64,000 nt of DNA from CALMRE01 sp964412895 (GTDB taxonomy: Bacteria > UBP6 > UBA1177 > JAKLFG01), in assembly GCA_964412895.1 (NCBI GenBank), contig CAYPQK010000002.1:11712-75711 (forward strand), in the 5' to 3' direction. The notes under the pieces are model-generated. The model worked only from the letters and a program-made list of their open reading frames with translations, made no database searches and was not told the origin of the DNA. Position 1 is the stretch's first letter. The number at the start of each line of letters is the position of its first letter. Made by a program: the position numbers and the translations under genes. This document shows, piece after piece, positions 9,147 through 18,360 of this stretch.

Positions 9147-9818
9147 TCACTTCTCGGGGCTGACCGGGTCGAACGGCGGGTCCGATATCTCCTGAAAATG
9201 GTCCTGCACCGTCTCCGAATCCTCGCCGACGCTCCCCGGCGTTTCATAGGAGCCGCCCACCTGATCGGTGCCGGCGGCGTCCAGCGGGTCGTCGCCCTTC
9301 ATGCCGCCCGGCCGTTCGGTGACCATGTCGTCGATGAAGCCGACGCACATCGCGTCGTTGATGCCGTCGCCTTTGCCGCAGGAGCCGCTCTTGGTGCCGT
9401 CGGTCTCCCGTTTGGTCTCGCTGCCGTCGGATACCTTCGTGAGCTGGCGGTGACACGCCTGCGCCTCGATAACGGCCTTTTTCGACGCCTCGCCGAGCCC
9501 CCGCAGAAGGGCGAGCTGCGCCTTGGCCGGCTCCGTTTTACCGGCGCCGATAAGGTCGCCCATCCGCTCCTGCGCCGTAACGGCGCTCGCGGCGACGCCG
9601 CGGCTGGTGACCGCCGCATCGTCAAGACACAGTTTCCATCGGATATCCTTTTCGCTGACCGCCTGTTTGACCATCTCCGCTATTTTTGCCTCGTTCGACT
9701 GACATTCCTGAATGATGACGGAAGCTTCGCTGTTCATCCCGTCGGGCGAAAAGGCGCCATCGGCGGCCGTTGCGAGACCCGTAAGAATAAAAAGGGCAAC
9801 GAACAAAAACACCCGCAT
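9147..9818 (-). CDS. Secreted hypothetical protein
   Basis: 223 residues with a clear signal peptide (MRVFLFVALFILTGLATAADG), so exported. The mature part has four cysteines spread through an Ala/Lys-rich, probably helical core (SRGVAASAVTAQERMGDLIG), then an Asp/Gly-rich tail. No lipobox is visible. ATG 9818 is preceded by GGAGGAT on the minus strand. The stop codon abuts the stop of the convergent membrane protein gene, leaving no room for a terminator between them. No family recognised. Confidence 0.75.
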   Translation of the reverse strand: MRVFLFVALFILTGLATAADGAFSPDGMNSEASVIIQECQSNEAKIAEMVKQAVSEKDIRWKLCLDDAAVTSRGVAASAVTAQERMGDLIGAGKTEPAKAQLALLRGLGEASKKAVIEAQACHRQLTKVSDGSETKRETDGTKSGSCGKGDGINDAMCVGFIDDMVTERPGGMKGDDPLDAAGTDQVGGSYETPGSVGEDSETVQDHFQEISDPPFDPVSPEK

Positions 9819-9944
9819 GACGGTATCCTCCGCAAAAAGTATCCTTTAGTAGGACAACGAACCGGAGTCCGATGTCGCAAAAAATGTCGTCGCCGCCTCT
9901 GGCAATTATCGGCGATGCGATTATAGTGAAGCGCGGAGGTGCGG

Positions 9945-10835
9945 ATGTTACCGGCACACGATGAGACCTACATACCCCTCGCGGCGTCGCGCGACCGGCG
10001 CTTTATCGACCGCTGGGCGCTCATCATGTCGGCGAAGAACATCCCGCACGAGGTCTACAACCTGCCCGACGGCTGGACGCTCTATGTCCGTGCCGCCGAT
10101 GCCGTTCTGGCCGAGCGGGAGATAGAACAGTACGAGGCGGGCGAACGGGAACGGAAGACGAAACGGCGGTGGCCCAGCTATTTTCCCGAATCGATGCCGG
10201 GACTCGTGCTGGTGCTGTGCCTGTTGGCCCTATTCCATTCGTTCACCTACGCGCCGCCGGGCCGTTCGTTCTGGCTCGATCTGGGGCACGCCTCGGCGAG
10301 CCGCATCACCGACGGGCAGTGGTGGCTTACGATAACGGCGCTCACGCTCCACAGCGATCTCCAGCATGTCGGCTCCAACATCGTCTTCGGTGGTATCGTT
10401 GTCTGGGCTTTGCGCCGCGTCATCGGCGCGGGGCGCGTCTGGCCGCTGGTGCTCTTGTCCGGCGCTCTGGGCAACTATTTCAATGCCTTGTTCTATGCTT
10501 CGGCGCATAACTCCATCGGCGCCTCCACGGCGGTCTTCGCGGCGGTCGGCATCCTTGCGGCGGTGCAGGCGGCCGAGCGGTTCCGGATGCCGCGTACCCG
10601 CATCTGGATACCGTTCGCGGCGGGGCTATCGCTCCTCGCGATGCTCGGGACGAGCGAAAAGACCGATGTCATGGCGCACTTTTTCGGCTTTCTCGCGGGG
10701 GTCGGGGTCGGTTTCGCCGCCCTGCCGGCGCTGAAAAAGGATCTCTTCACCGGCCGCGCGGCGGGACTGTTCCTGTCGCTCTTTTCCTTCGCCGTGGTTA
10801 TCATCGCGTGGGGCATGGCGTTCCTCTACCGTTAG
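9945..10835 (+). CDS. Rhomboid family intramembrane serine protease
   Basis: 296 residues. A soluble N-terminal domain (to about residue 75) precedes a six-or-more-helix rhomboid core. Hallmarks: the HVGSN motif after TM2 (LHSDLQHVGSNIVFGG), the catalytic serine in NSIGASTAVFA, and the catalytic histidine in TDVMAHFFGFLAG. All are intact, so an active protease is expected. Start chosen at ATG 9945 because GGAGG lies 5 bases upstream; GTG 9939 overlaps that ribosome site. A possible promoter TGGCAA-N16-TATAGT lies just upstream. Substrates are unknown. Confidence 0.92.
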   Translation: MLPAHDETYIPLAASRDRRFIDRWALIMSAKNIPHEVYNLPDGWTLYVRAADAVLAEREIEQYEAGERERKTKRRWPSYFPESMPGLVLVLCLLALFHSFTYAPPGRSFWLDLGHASASRITDGQWWLTITALTLHSDLQHVGSNIVFGGIVVWALRRVIGAGRVWPLVLLSGALGNYFNALFYASAHNSIGASTAVFAAVGILAAVQAAERFRMPRTRIWIPFAAGLSLLAMLGTSEKTDVMAHFFGFLAGVGVGFAALPALKKDLFTGRAAGLFLSLFSFAVVIIAWGMAFLYR

Positions 10836-10839
10836 CTAG

Positions 10840-10867
10840 TTGACGGCGCACGAATTTTAGATATACT
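10840..10867 (+). promoter_or_regulatory. Putative promoter of metG-yqeY
   Basis: TTGACG (10840-10845), 16 bases, TATACT (10862-10867). GGAGG precedes ATG 10897. Confidence 0.75.
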
Positions 10868-10896
10868 CCCCCCGTTTTTGATAACCGGAGGAACTC

Positions 10897-12567
10897 ATGC
10901 GGTATCTTGTCACCTCGGCGCTCCCGTACGCGAACGGCCCGATACATCTGGGACATATCGCCGGCGCCTATCTTCCCGCCGACATCTATGTCCGCTCCCT
11001 GCGCAATAAAAAGCGCGAAGTGCTCTACATCTGCGGTACCGACGAACACGGCGTCCCGATCACCATCAACGCCGAACAGAACGGCAAGACGCCCACTCAA
11101 GTGGTGGCCGAGAATCATAAGATAATAGAGGAAGCCTTCCGCCGTCTCGAGATGAGTTTCGACATCTTCTCGGGGACCAGCACCTGTCCGGAGCACGCAA
11201 AACTGTCGCAGGATTTCTTCCTGACGCTCCAGAAGAACGGCTTCATCTCGGAACGCGATGTCGATCAGTTTTACTGCGACCACGACGCGATGTTCCTTCC
11301 CGACCGCTATGTCGAAGGGGTCTGTCCCCACTGCGGCAAAGGGGCGCGCGGCGACCAGTGCGACTACTGCGGCAACGCCCTCAATTCGCTCGACCTCAAA
11401 GAACCCAAATGCAAAATATGCAGCAAGACGCCGGTCGTTAAAAGTTCGCGCCACTGGTTCCTCGATCTCGATAAGTTCCAGAAAGATCTCGATATCTGGC
11501 TCAAGGGGAAGCCGCACTGGAAGGCCAATGTCAAGGCCTTCTGCGAGCAGTGGTTCCAGCGCGGACTCGAACCGCGTGGCATCACCCGCGACATCTCGTG
11601 GGGCGTTCCGGTGCCCATCGACGGTGCGACCGGCAAGGTGCTCTATGTCTGGTTCGACGCCCCGATCGGGTACATCTCCTTCACCATCGAACTGTTCCGA
11701 AAGCTCGGTCGGACCGAGGATTGGAAGAAATGGTGGCAGGGCGGGAAGGATGTCAAACTGGTCCATTTCATCGGCAAGGACAACATCGTCTTCCACGCCA
11801 TCATCTGGCCCGCGATGCTGATGGGACAGAAAGCCGACTGGAAACTGCCCGACGAGATACCGGCCAACGAGTTCCTCAACCTCGAAGGCGACAAGTTCTC
11901 CACCTCGAAGAACTACGCCATCTGGGTCCACGAATTCCTGAACGATTTCAATAGCGATGTGATCCGTTACTACCTCGCGCAGATCGCTCCCGAGGCGAAG
12001 GACGCCGACTTCTCGCTGAAGGGTTTCCAGACCGCCAACAACTCGGAGCTCGCCGACATCTACGGCAACTTCGTCAACCGCGTTCTGTCGTTCACCCGCA
12101 AGTTCTTCGACGGCACGCTCGGCGGCGAGGTGTCGTTCACCGACGCCGAGACACAGCTCTGGGTCGAAGCGAAAAAACAGGCCGACATCATTCAGGAATG
12201 TTACGACACTTACAAAGTGCGCGACGCGGTCTTCCACCTGATGGAGCTGGGTCGCATCGCCAACCGCTATGTCGATACGAGCGCCCCGTGGTCGCTGCGG
12301 AAGACCGACGAAAAACGGTGCAAGGCGGTGCTGCTGACCTGCCTCAACCTCATCGATACCCTCGCGACCGCCTTCGAGCCGATCACCCCGGTGGCGTCGC
12401 GCAAGGTCAAAAAGATGCTCAATATGCCCGAGACCTTCGATTTCGATACCCTCTGCGCACAGCCGATGAAGCCGGGACACACCATCGGCGAACCGTCGGT
12501 CCTCTACCCGAAGATCGAAGATCCGGCGATAGCGGTGTGGCGTGACAAACTGGGATTAAAGTCATAG
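10897..12567 (+). CDS. metG: Methionyl-tRNA synthetase
   Basis: 556 residues. Charges tRNA-Met in the cytoplasm. The HIGH motif appears as GPIHLGHIAGAY near residue 15. The zinc knuckles are CPHCGKGARGDQCDYCG and CKIC. The KMSKS loop is the variant KFSTSKNYAIW near residue 335, as in the archaeal/eukaryotic-like and spirochaetal branch rather than the E. coli type. An anticodon-binding helical domain follows; there is no C-terminal EMAP/Trbp111-like domain. It is followed 17 bases later by yqeY, probably co-transcribed. Confidence 0.96.
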   Translation: MRYLVTSALPYANGPIHLGHIAGAYLPADIYVRSLRNKKREVLYICGTDEHGVPITINAEQNGKTPTQVVAENHKIIEEAFRRLEMSFDIFSGTSTCPEHAKLSQDFFLTLQKNGFISERDVDQFYCDHDAMFLPDRYVEGVCPHCGKGARGDQCDYCGNALNSLDLKEPKCKICSKTPVVKSSRHWFLDLDKFQKDLDIWLKGKPHWKANVKAFCEQWFQRGLEPRGITRDISWGVPVPIDGATGKVLYVWFDAPIGYISFTIELFRKLGRTEDWKKWWQGGKDVKLVHFIGKDNIVFHAIIWPAMLMGQKADWKLPDEIPANEFLNLEGDKFSTSKNYAIWVHEFLNDFNSDVIRYYLAQIAPEAKDADFSLKGFQTANNSELADIYGNFVNRVLSFTRKFFDGTLGGEVSFTDAETQLWVEAKKQADIIQECYDTYKVRDAVFHLMELGRIANRYVDTSAPWSLRKTDEKRCKAVLLTCLNLIDTLATAFEPITPVASRKVKKMLNMPETFDFDTLCAQPMKPGHTIGEPSVLYPKIEDPAIAVWRDKLGLKS

Positions 12568-12584
12568 AATAAAAGGAGTTAGCG

Positions 12585-13019
12585 ATGCTCGCGAACATCA
12601 GGAAAGATCTCTTTGAGGCGAAGAAGGCGCACGATCTGGTGAAGTCGAATCTCCTCTCGACCCTGCTGGGCGAGGCGATGGCGGTCGGCAAGAATGCCGG
12701 TAACCGCGAAACGACCCCCGAAGAGGTGATGCAGATCATCCGCAAGTTCATGAAGAATATCGACGAGACCATCGTCATTCTCACCGCCGAAGCGAAACCG
12801 GTCGATAAAGAAAAAGCCGAGCGGGCGATACTTGAAGGCTATCTCCCCAAACAGCTCACCGCCGAAGAACTCGCCAAAGCCATTGACGATATCGTCGCGA
12901 CCCTCCCCGAAAAGTCGCCCAAGGCGATGGGGCAGGTGATGGCAAAACTCAAGGAGCTGTATGTCGGCCGTTACGACGGCAAGACGGCGAATCAGTTGGT
13001 GAAAGAGAAGTTGGCGTAA
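12585..13019 (+). CDS. yqeY: GatB/YqeY domain protein
   Basis: 144 residues, all helical, matching the stand-alone YqeY family, which resembles the tail domain of the GatB amidotransferase subunit. Typical segments are KSNLLSTLLGEAMAVGKN and KAMGQVMAKLKELYVGRYDG. Its biochemical role is not established; a tRNA-related function is suspected from homology, and its place behind metG agrees. AAGGAG lies 8 bases before ATG 12585. It converges on the amt gene, with 10 bases between stops. Confidence 0.92.
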   Translation: MLANIRKDLFEAKKAHDLVKSNLLSTLLGEAMAVGKNAGNRETTPEEVMQIIRKFMKNIDETIVILTAEAKPVDKEKAERAILEGYLPKQLTAEELAKAIDDIVATLPEKSPKAMGQVMAKLKELYVGRYDGKTANQLVKEKLA

Positions 13020-13029
13020 GAATACGGTT

Positions 13030-14244
13030 TTATTCGAAATAGGCCTGTTCGCCGTGGAGTGCGGAGTCGAGGCCGTCCGACTCTTCCTGCTCGGAAAGTT
13101 TGACCGGCGTTATCTGATCGATGACCACCAGCATCAAGTACGAAACGACAAAGGCATAGACCGATGCGCCCAGCACCGCGACCGTCTCCTTGAAGAAGAA
13201 GGCGATGTTGCCGTTCAGCAGACCGTCGGCCCCGGCGGGGTTGACCGCTTTGCTGGCGAATATCCCTAGTAATATTATGCCGATGGTCCCGCCGACGCCG
13301 TGGACGCCCCAGACATCGAGCGCGTCGTCCCATTTGAGTTTGTTCTTGAGCATGACGGCGAGGTAGCAGACGCCGCCGGCGATCATGCCGATGAGCGCCG
13401 CGTGATGGGTGCTGACAAACCCGGCGGCCGGGGTGATGGTGGCCAGTCCGGCGACCGATCCGGTGAGCAGGCCGACGAATTTCGGTTTCTTGCTCTGGAT
13501 CCATTCGATGAAGAGCCATGTCACGCCGGCGAACGACGCCGCCACATCGGTGTTGAGGAACGCGAGTCCGGTCACCGCATCGACCTGCAACTCGCTGCCT
13601 GCATTGAACCCGTACCAGCCGAACCAGAGCAGGCCGGTGCCCAGCGCGACCAGCGGTATCGAATGCGGCCCGTATTCGGCCACCTTACGCTTACCGACGA
13701 AGAAGACCGACGCGAGCGCCGCCATACCGGCTATCGCATGGACCACGATGCCGCCGGCGAAGTCGAGCACGCCCCACTGCTGGAGTATGCCGCCGCCCCA
13801 CACCATGTGGCAGAAGGGGAAGTAGACGATCATCAGCCAACCGACCAAAAAGATCAGGTAGGCCTTGAAACTGACGCGGTTGGTGAAGGCGCCGGTGATG
13901 AGCGCCGGGGTGATGATGGCGAACATCATCTGGTAGGCAATGAACACCAGCAGCGGGATGTTGTTGTTGGTCGAGAAGGTGTCGTTGAGGGTGATCCCCG
14001 CCATGAAGGCATGGTCGAGGTTCCCGATGACGCCGCCCACATCGCCGCTGAAACAGAGCGAATAGCCGCAGACATACCACAGCACCGTGGTGACGCCCAT
14101 CGATACGAAACTTTGGATCATGATGGCCAGAACATTCTTGCGGCCGACCAGACCGCCGTAGAAGAAGGCCAGACCGGGCGTCATGAGCATGACCAGACTG
14201 GTGGCCAGCAGCATAAACCCGGTGTTGCCGGTGTCGAATTGCAT
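13030..14244 (-). CDS. amt: Ammonium transporter (Amt family)
   Basis: 404 residues, about 11 transmembrane helices. It moves ammonium/ammonia across the inner membrane. Motifs: TPGLAFFYGGLVGRKN after TM1, the first pore histidine in DFAGGIVVHAIAG and the second in DVWGVHGVGGTIG. The start is ATG 14244 with GGAGGG upstream; a longer reading frame adds 18 residues without a ribosome site. There is no signal peptide, unlike the Rh protein at 17183. No glnK (PII) gene follows, which is unusual because amtB-glnK linkage is common. It is divergent from the two-component genes. Confidence 0.95.
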   Translation of the reverse strand: MQFDTGNTGFMLLATSLVMLMTPGLAFFYGGLVGRKNVLAIMIQSFVSMGVTTVLWYVCGYSLCFSGDVGGVIGNLDHAFMAGITLNDTFSTNNNIPLLVFIAYQMMFAIITPALITGAFTNRVSFKAYLIFLVGWLMIVYFPFCHMVWGGGILQQWGVLDFAGGIVVHAIAGMAALASVFFVGKRKVAEYGPHSIPLVALGTGLLWFGWYGFNAGSELQVDAVTGLAFLNTDVAASFAGVTWLFIEWIQSKKPKFVGLLTGSVAGLATITPAAGFVSTHHAALIGMIAGGVCYLAVMLKNKLKWDDALDVWGVHGVGGTIGIILLGIFASKAVNPAGADGLLNGNIAFFFKETVAVLGASVYAFVVSYLMLVVIDQITPVKLSEQEESDGLDSALHGEQAYFE

Positions 14245-14348
14245 GGATCCCTCCAAAAAAAGAGATAGTGACGGAAGATCATATAGCACACCGACCATAG
14301 CATTTTGTTAGCGGGGCGATATGGTTGCTATAGAATACGGGGCATTTA

Positions 14349-14376
14349 TTGCGTCGGCGGAAGAACAGGTTATGAT
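14349..14376 (+). promoter_or_regulatory. Putative promoter of the two-component operon
   Basis: TTGCGT (14349-14354), 16 bases, TATGAT (14371-14376). Only 24 bases separate it from the start at 14401, so the leader is short. Confidence 0.5.
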
Positions 14377-14400
14377 GAAACGGTATTTCGGAGGTTTTCC

Positions 14401-15087
14401 ATGGAACGGGCGCCGAAGATATTGTTCGTCGAGGACGAAGAGAGCATCCTCAACAGCCTCGGGTTCATCCTCGAAGAGGCGGGATACACGGTTCTCAAAG
14501 CGGTCGACGGAGAATCGGGTCTGCGGCTCGCCTTCGATCAGCCGCCCGATCTGGCGATACTCGATATCATGCTGCCGGGGATGAACGGACTGGAGGTGGC
14601 CAAGCGGCTCAAGGGCGATCCGCGTACCGCCGCCGTCCGGATCGTGATATTGACCGGCCGGATGGTCGAACAGGAAATGGTGACGGCGCTCGAAACGGTG
14701 GCCGACGACTGCATCGCCAAGCCGGTCAAACCGCGCATGGTATTGGCGCGCATCCAAGCGGTGCTCCGGCGCGATCCGCACGCTCTGCCCGCCACGGAGC
14801 TGGTGTGCTGCCCGATCCGTATCGATCGTCTGTCGCGCAGTGTGGTCATCGACGGCGGCCGGGTCACCTTCACCCGTTCCGAATTCGATATGCTCGTTCT
14901 GTTCCTGTCGCATCCCGACCGGGTCTTCTCGCGCGACCAGATAATCGCCGTGCTGCGGGGCGACGATTTCGCGGTCACCGCGCGGTCGGTCGATTTTCTC
15001 GTGTTCGGCATCAGGAAAAAACTCGGTCGGTGCGCGGCGAAGATAGAGACGGTGCGCGGCATCGGTTTTAAATTCATCCCGGCCTGA
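14401..15087 (+). CDS. OmpR-family response regulator
   Basis: 228 residues. Receiver domain at 1-120 with the acidic pocket in FVEDEES, phosphorylatable Asp55 in LAILDIMLPGMNG, Thr in IVILTGR and Lys in CIAKPVKP. The winged-helix DNA-binding domain occupies about 135-228 (VTFTRSEFDMLVLFLSHPDR, ending VRGIGFKF). Start ATG 14401 has GGAGG upstream. It precedes the hybrid kinase by 4 bases and is divergent from amt, so the natural targets are amt and the Rh gene; that is inferred from position only. Confidence 0.92.
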   Translation: MERAPKILFVEDEESILNSLGFILEEAGYTVLKAVDGESGLRLAFDQPPDLAILDIMLPGMNGLEVAKRLKGDPRTAAVRIVILTGRMVEQEMVTALETVADDCIAKPVKPRMVLARIQAVLRRDPHALPATELVCCPIRIDRLSRSVVIDGGRVTFTRSEFDMLVLFLSHPDRVFSRDQIIAVLRGDDFAVTARSVDFLVFGIRKKLGRCAAKIETVRGIGFKFIPA

Positions 15088-15091
15088 CGCG

Positions 15092-17017
15092 ATGCTGCGC
15101 GATATCCCGCTCCGCTATTTTCTGGCGCTGGCGCTGTTCCTGTCGGGGATCCTGCCGCTCGCGGCCATATCGCTGGTCAGCTATTCCATCATGAAGGAAC
15201 AGATGAAGGATCAGTCCTTCGCCCAGCTCGAATCGGTGCGCGACATCAAAAAAAGCATGCTGCGGGAACATTTCGGGAAACAGGCCGGGAACTACGATAT
15301 CGCCTATATCGACCTCCTGATGAACGAACGCTCCGCGATGGGGGAGACCGGCGAGACCTATCTGGTCGGTCCCGATCTGCGGATGCGGAGCGATTCCTAC
15401 CTCGACCCGCAACGCCATTCGGTGGCCGCTTCGCGGGCGGGGACCGTCGCCGACAACGGCGCCGACACCGTCGCGGTCCGGCGGGCGCTCGCCGGGGAGA
15501 CGGGGCGCGACATCATCGACGATTACCGGCATCGCCGCGTCCTGTCGGCCTACACGCCGGTGCGGGTCGATGATGGGACGACCTTCGCGCTTCTTGCCGA
15601 AATAGACGAAAAAGAGATCGACGACCGTATCGCCGGGGCGCTCAACGACCGTATCGTCATCATCCTGCTCAGCGCGCTTCTGCTCATCGTCTTCTCGGCG
15701 GCGCTCATCTCTATCCTGATAAGCCGCAACATCCGGCAGGTGATCGGCGAACTGGGAACATTGTTGAAAAGCGTACTCATCGGCAAACTGTCGCATCGCG
15801 CCGCCCCCGAGCGGGTCGGCATCGACTTCCGCGAAGTGGTCCGGCATATGAATGAGGTGGTCGACGCCTATTCGCGTAACAGCGACGAGAAACTGAAGCT
15901 CGAACAGGCGATGGAATACAACCAGCGACTGGAGGCCATCGGCACCCTCGCCGGAGGCATAGCGCACGATTTCAATAACATTCTCACCTACATGTACTCC
16001 TACGCCGAACTGGTGCGCGCCGGGACGGCGCACGATCCGGCGGTACGGCGGCATCTCGACGAACTGATCAAAGGAATGGACCGGGCCGCCGCGCTGATCG
16101 GCCAGATCATGACCTTCAGCCGTCAGAAAGCGAACGAAAAAACGGCGCTCGATATATCGCTCATCGTCAAAGAGTCGGTCAAGATGCTCAGCGAGGTCTT
16201 GCCGCGCAACATACGGGTCGAAAGCGCCGTCGAGCCGGAGGTATATCTCCTCGCCGATCCGGTGCATCTCCACCAGATACTCATGAACCTCGCCACCAAC
16301 GCCTTTCACGCCATGCAGAAAGAGGGAGGCGTGCTGACCATCGCCCTGAAACGCGTTGGGAGCGGGGCGGAAGAGCGGGCGCGGCTGACGGTCACCGATA
16401 CCGGCGCCGGGATGAGCGCCGAGGTGCAAAGCCGTATGTTCGAGCCCTTCTTCACCACCAAACCGCCCGGACAGGGATCGGGGATGGGGCTGGCGGTGGT
16501 GCACGGCGCCGTCTGCGATCTGGGCGGCCGCATAGAGGTCGACAGCGCGCCGGGACGCGGCACGACCATAACGGTCCTGCTCCCGACCATCTCCGAGGAG
16601 CAACTGGCGGAGGAGCCCGCGCCCGATAGTGAACCGCCGCGCGGCACCGGGCATCTGTGCCTCGTCGACGACGAGCCGGAGATCGTCCGTTCGGTCACGG
16701 AACTGCTCACGGGGCTCGGCTATACCGTCGAAGGCTTCACCGATCCGGCCGCCGCCTACGAGTCGTGGTCGCAAGAGCCTGAACGGTTCGATCTGGTCAT
16801 CACCGATTTTAATATGCCCGAGATGAACGGTGCGCTCGTGGCGGCCCGCATGAAAGAACGGCGTCCGTCACAGAAGATACTGCTGATAACGGGCTACAAT
16901 GATCTTCTCTCTCCCGATGACGCCGCCGGTATCGGCTTCGCGGAGATACTCACCAAACCGTTCAGCGCCGTTCAGTTGGCCCATGCCGTCGCCCGCTGTC
17001 GTTCTCCACACCAATAG
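15092..17017 (+). CDS. Hybrid sensor histidine kinase with C-terminal receiver
   Basis: 641 residues, inner membrane. TM1 at about 10-32; periplasmic Cache-like sensor to about 180 with GETGETYLVGPDLRMRSDS, a pattern typical of such sensors; TM2 at about 185-208; linker; HisKA with phospho-acceptor His292 in LAGGIAHDFNNIL; HATPase with N-box NLATNAFHAM, G1 DTGAGM and G2 GSGMGLAVVHG; and a receiver with Asp572 in LVITDFNMPEMNG. The HDFNN form resembles NtrB-like/PAS-hybrid kinases. The partner is surely the regulator 4 bases upstream; the extra receiver suggests a branched or phospho-sink step. The signal is unknown, perhaps a small nitrogen compound given the flanking ammonium channels. Confidence 0.92.
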   Translation: MLRDIPLRYFLALALFLSGILPLAAISLVSYSIMKEQMKDQSFAQLESVRDIKKSMLREHFGKQAGNYDIAYIDLLMNERSAMGETGETYLVGPDLRMRSDSYLDPQRHSVAASRAGTVADNGADTVAVRRALAGETGRDIIDDYRHRRVLSAYTPVRVDDGTTFALLAEIDEKEIDDRIAGALNDRIVIILLSALLLIVFSAALISILISRNIRQVIGELGTLLKSVLIGKLSHRAAPERVGIDFREVVRHMNEVVDAYSRNSDEKLKLEQAMEYNQRLEAIGTLAGGIAHDFNNILTYMYSYAELVRAGTAHDPAVRRHLDELIKGMDRAAALIGQIMTFSRQKANEKTALDISLIVKESVKMLSEVLPRNIRVESAVEPEVYLLADPVHLHQILMNLATNAFHAMQKEGGVLTIALKRVGSGAEERARLTVTDTGAGMSAEVQSRMFEPFFTTKPPGQGSGMGLAVVHGAVCDLGGRIEVDSAPGRGTTITVLLPTISEEQLAEEPAPDSEPPRGTGHLCLVDDEPEIVRSVTELLTGLGYTVEGFTDPAAAYESWSQEPERFDLVITDFNMPEMNGALVAARMKERRPSQKILLITGYNDLLSPDDAAGIGFAEILTKPFSAVQLAHAVARCRSPHQ

Positions 17018-17078
17018 AAAACACTAACAATACTCTATAAATTCGCTAACAGTTTTAACTTATTAAATTTTCTTTCTC

Positions 17079-17090
17079 CGGACCGGTCCG
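17079..17090. promoter_or_regulatory. 12-bp perfect palindrome upstream of the Rh gene
   Basis: CGGACCGGTCCG lies 25 bases before the -35 box at 17116, in an otherwise AT-rich leader. It could be an activator site or part of a terminator for the kinase gene, but no T-run follows. No second copy was seen before amt. Confidence 0.35.
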
Positions 17091-17115
17091 CGGCGCTAAA
17101 ATGCCCCATAATTGT

Positions 17116-17144
17116 TTGACCTTATCCCCTTCACGCGCTATAGC
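17116..17144 (+). promoter_or_regulatory. Putative promoter of the Rh-type channel gene
   Basis: TTGACC (17116-17121), 17 bases, TATAGC (17139-17144); AAGGAGA precedes ATG 17183. Confidence 0.65.
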
Positions 17145-17182
17145 CTTCGCGTACTACTCATTCTCTTAAGGAGAGTCCTGTC

Positions 17183-18355
17183 ATGAAGAAATCGTTAGCG
17201 CTTGCTATCAGTTGTTTCATTTCCGCGCTTCTGCTTCCCGTTACGACCTTTGCCGAAGAGGCGGTCGCCGGCGGTCTTTTCGACGGCGTACGACAGGTCC
17301 AGCAGTATAATTTTTCCATTCACATCCTTGCGATGCTGCTGGTCGGTTTCGGTTTCCTGATGGTCTTCGTGAAGAAATACGGCTACGGCGCCACCACCGG
17401 CACCTATCTGGTGGTCGCGGCCGGACTGCCGCTCTACCTGCTGCTACGCTCCACCGGCATTCTCTCGTCCGAACCCTTTTCGGCCGACAGCATCAAAACG
17501 CTCCTCTACGCCGAATTCGCCGTCGCGGCAGCGCTCATCGCGATGGGTGCGGTCCTCGGCCGACTCAAACTCCATCAGTACATTCTTCTCGCCATCGCCA
17601 TCGTCCCGGCCTATATGGTCAATGAATGGCTGGTGCTCGACGGTGGGCTCGGCATCACCAAAGGATTTCAGGATTCGGCCGGCTCCATCGTTATCCACGC
17701 ATTCGGCGCCTACTTCGGACTCGGCCTCGCGCTGGCGCTCACCTCGAAAGAGGCGCAGACCGTCGCCGTCGAGGGCGACGACACTTCCGACCGTTTCTCG
17801 ATGATCGGTTCGATGGTCCTGTGGCTCTTCTGGCCGAGTTTCTGCAGCGCGATTGTGCCGCCGGAGCAGTTCCAGCAGACGGTGATAAATACGATCCTGT
17901 CGCTCTGCGGCGCGACGGTGATGACCTATATTCTCAGCTCTCTTCTGCGCAAAGGAAAACCGGCCATCGCCGACATGGCCAACGCGGCGCTCGCGGGCGG
18001 CGTGGCCATCGGCGCCACCTGCAATATCGTGACGGCGCCCGTCGCCTTCGGGATCGGGATCTTGGCTGGGGCGCTCTGCGTGACCGGGTATGTGATCATT
18101 CAGCCGAAACTTCAGTCGCTCCTCAAGATCGTCGATACCTGCGGCGTGCACAATCTCCACGGGATGCCCGGCCTGATGGGCGGCCTCATCGCGATATTCT
18201 TCGTTCCCGGCATCGCGGTGGCGCAGTTGACCGGCATCGTTTTCACGGTGCTGTTCGCCTACGGCTGCGGCGTGGTCGGCGGCTACCTCATCCGGGCGAC
18301 CGGTTCAAAGGCGCTCGTCTATGAGGACCATGACGAATTCACCATGGGCGAATAA
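17183..18355 (+). CDS. Rhesus (Rh)-type ammonia/CO2 channel
   Basis: 390 residues with a cleavable-looking signal peptide (MKKSLALAISC to TTFAEE) and about 11 membrane helices. It belongs to the Rh branch of the Amt/MEP/Rh superfamily, not the Amt branch: DSAGSIVIHAFGAYFGLGLA carries the first pore histidine and DTCGVHNLHGMPGLMGG the second. The latter is very close to the eukaryotic Rh glycoprotein motif. Rh proteins conduct NH3 and possibly CO2. Bacterial members are uncommon; the best known is Nitrosomonas Rh50. Its place behind a two-component pair, in a genome that also has amt, suggests a separate, regulated role. It converges on yitT with 5 bases between stops. Confidence 0.92.
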   Translation: MKKSLALAISCFISALLLPVTTFAEEAVAGGLFDGVRQVQQYNFSIHILAMLLVGFGFLMVFVKKYGYGATTGTYLVVAAGLPLYLLLRSTGILSSEPFSADSIKTLLYAEFAVAAALIAMGAVLGRLKLHQYILLAIAIVPAYMVNEWLVLDGGLGITKGFQDSAGSIVIHAFGAYFGLGLALALTSKEAQTVAVEGDDTSDRFSMIGSMVLWLFWPSFCSAIVPPEQFQQTVINTILSLCGATVMTYILSSLLRKGKPAIADMANAALAGGVAIGATCNIVTAPVAFGIGILAGALCVTGYVIIQPKLQSLLKIVDTCGVHNLHGMPGLMGGLIAIFFVPGIAVAQLTGIVFTVLFAYGCGVVGGYLIRATGSKALVYEDHDEFTMGE

Positions 18356-18360
18356 GTCTC

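Noticed and set aside
10801..12480. Long minus-strand frame opposite metG
   Set aside because: Shadow of a highly conserved gene; no start signals and biased composition.
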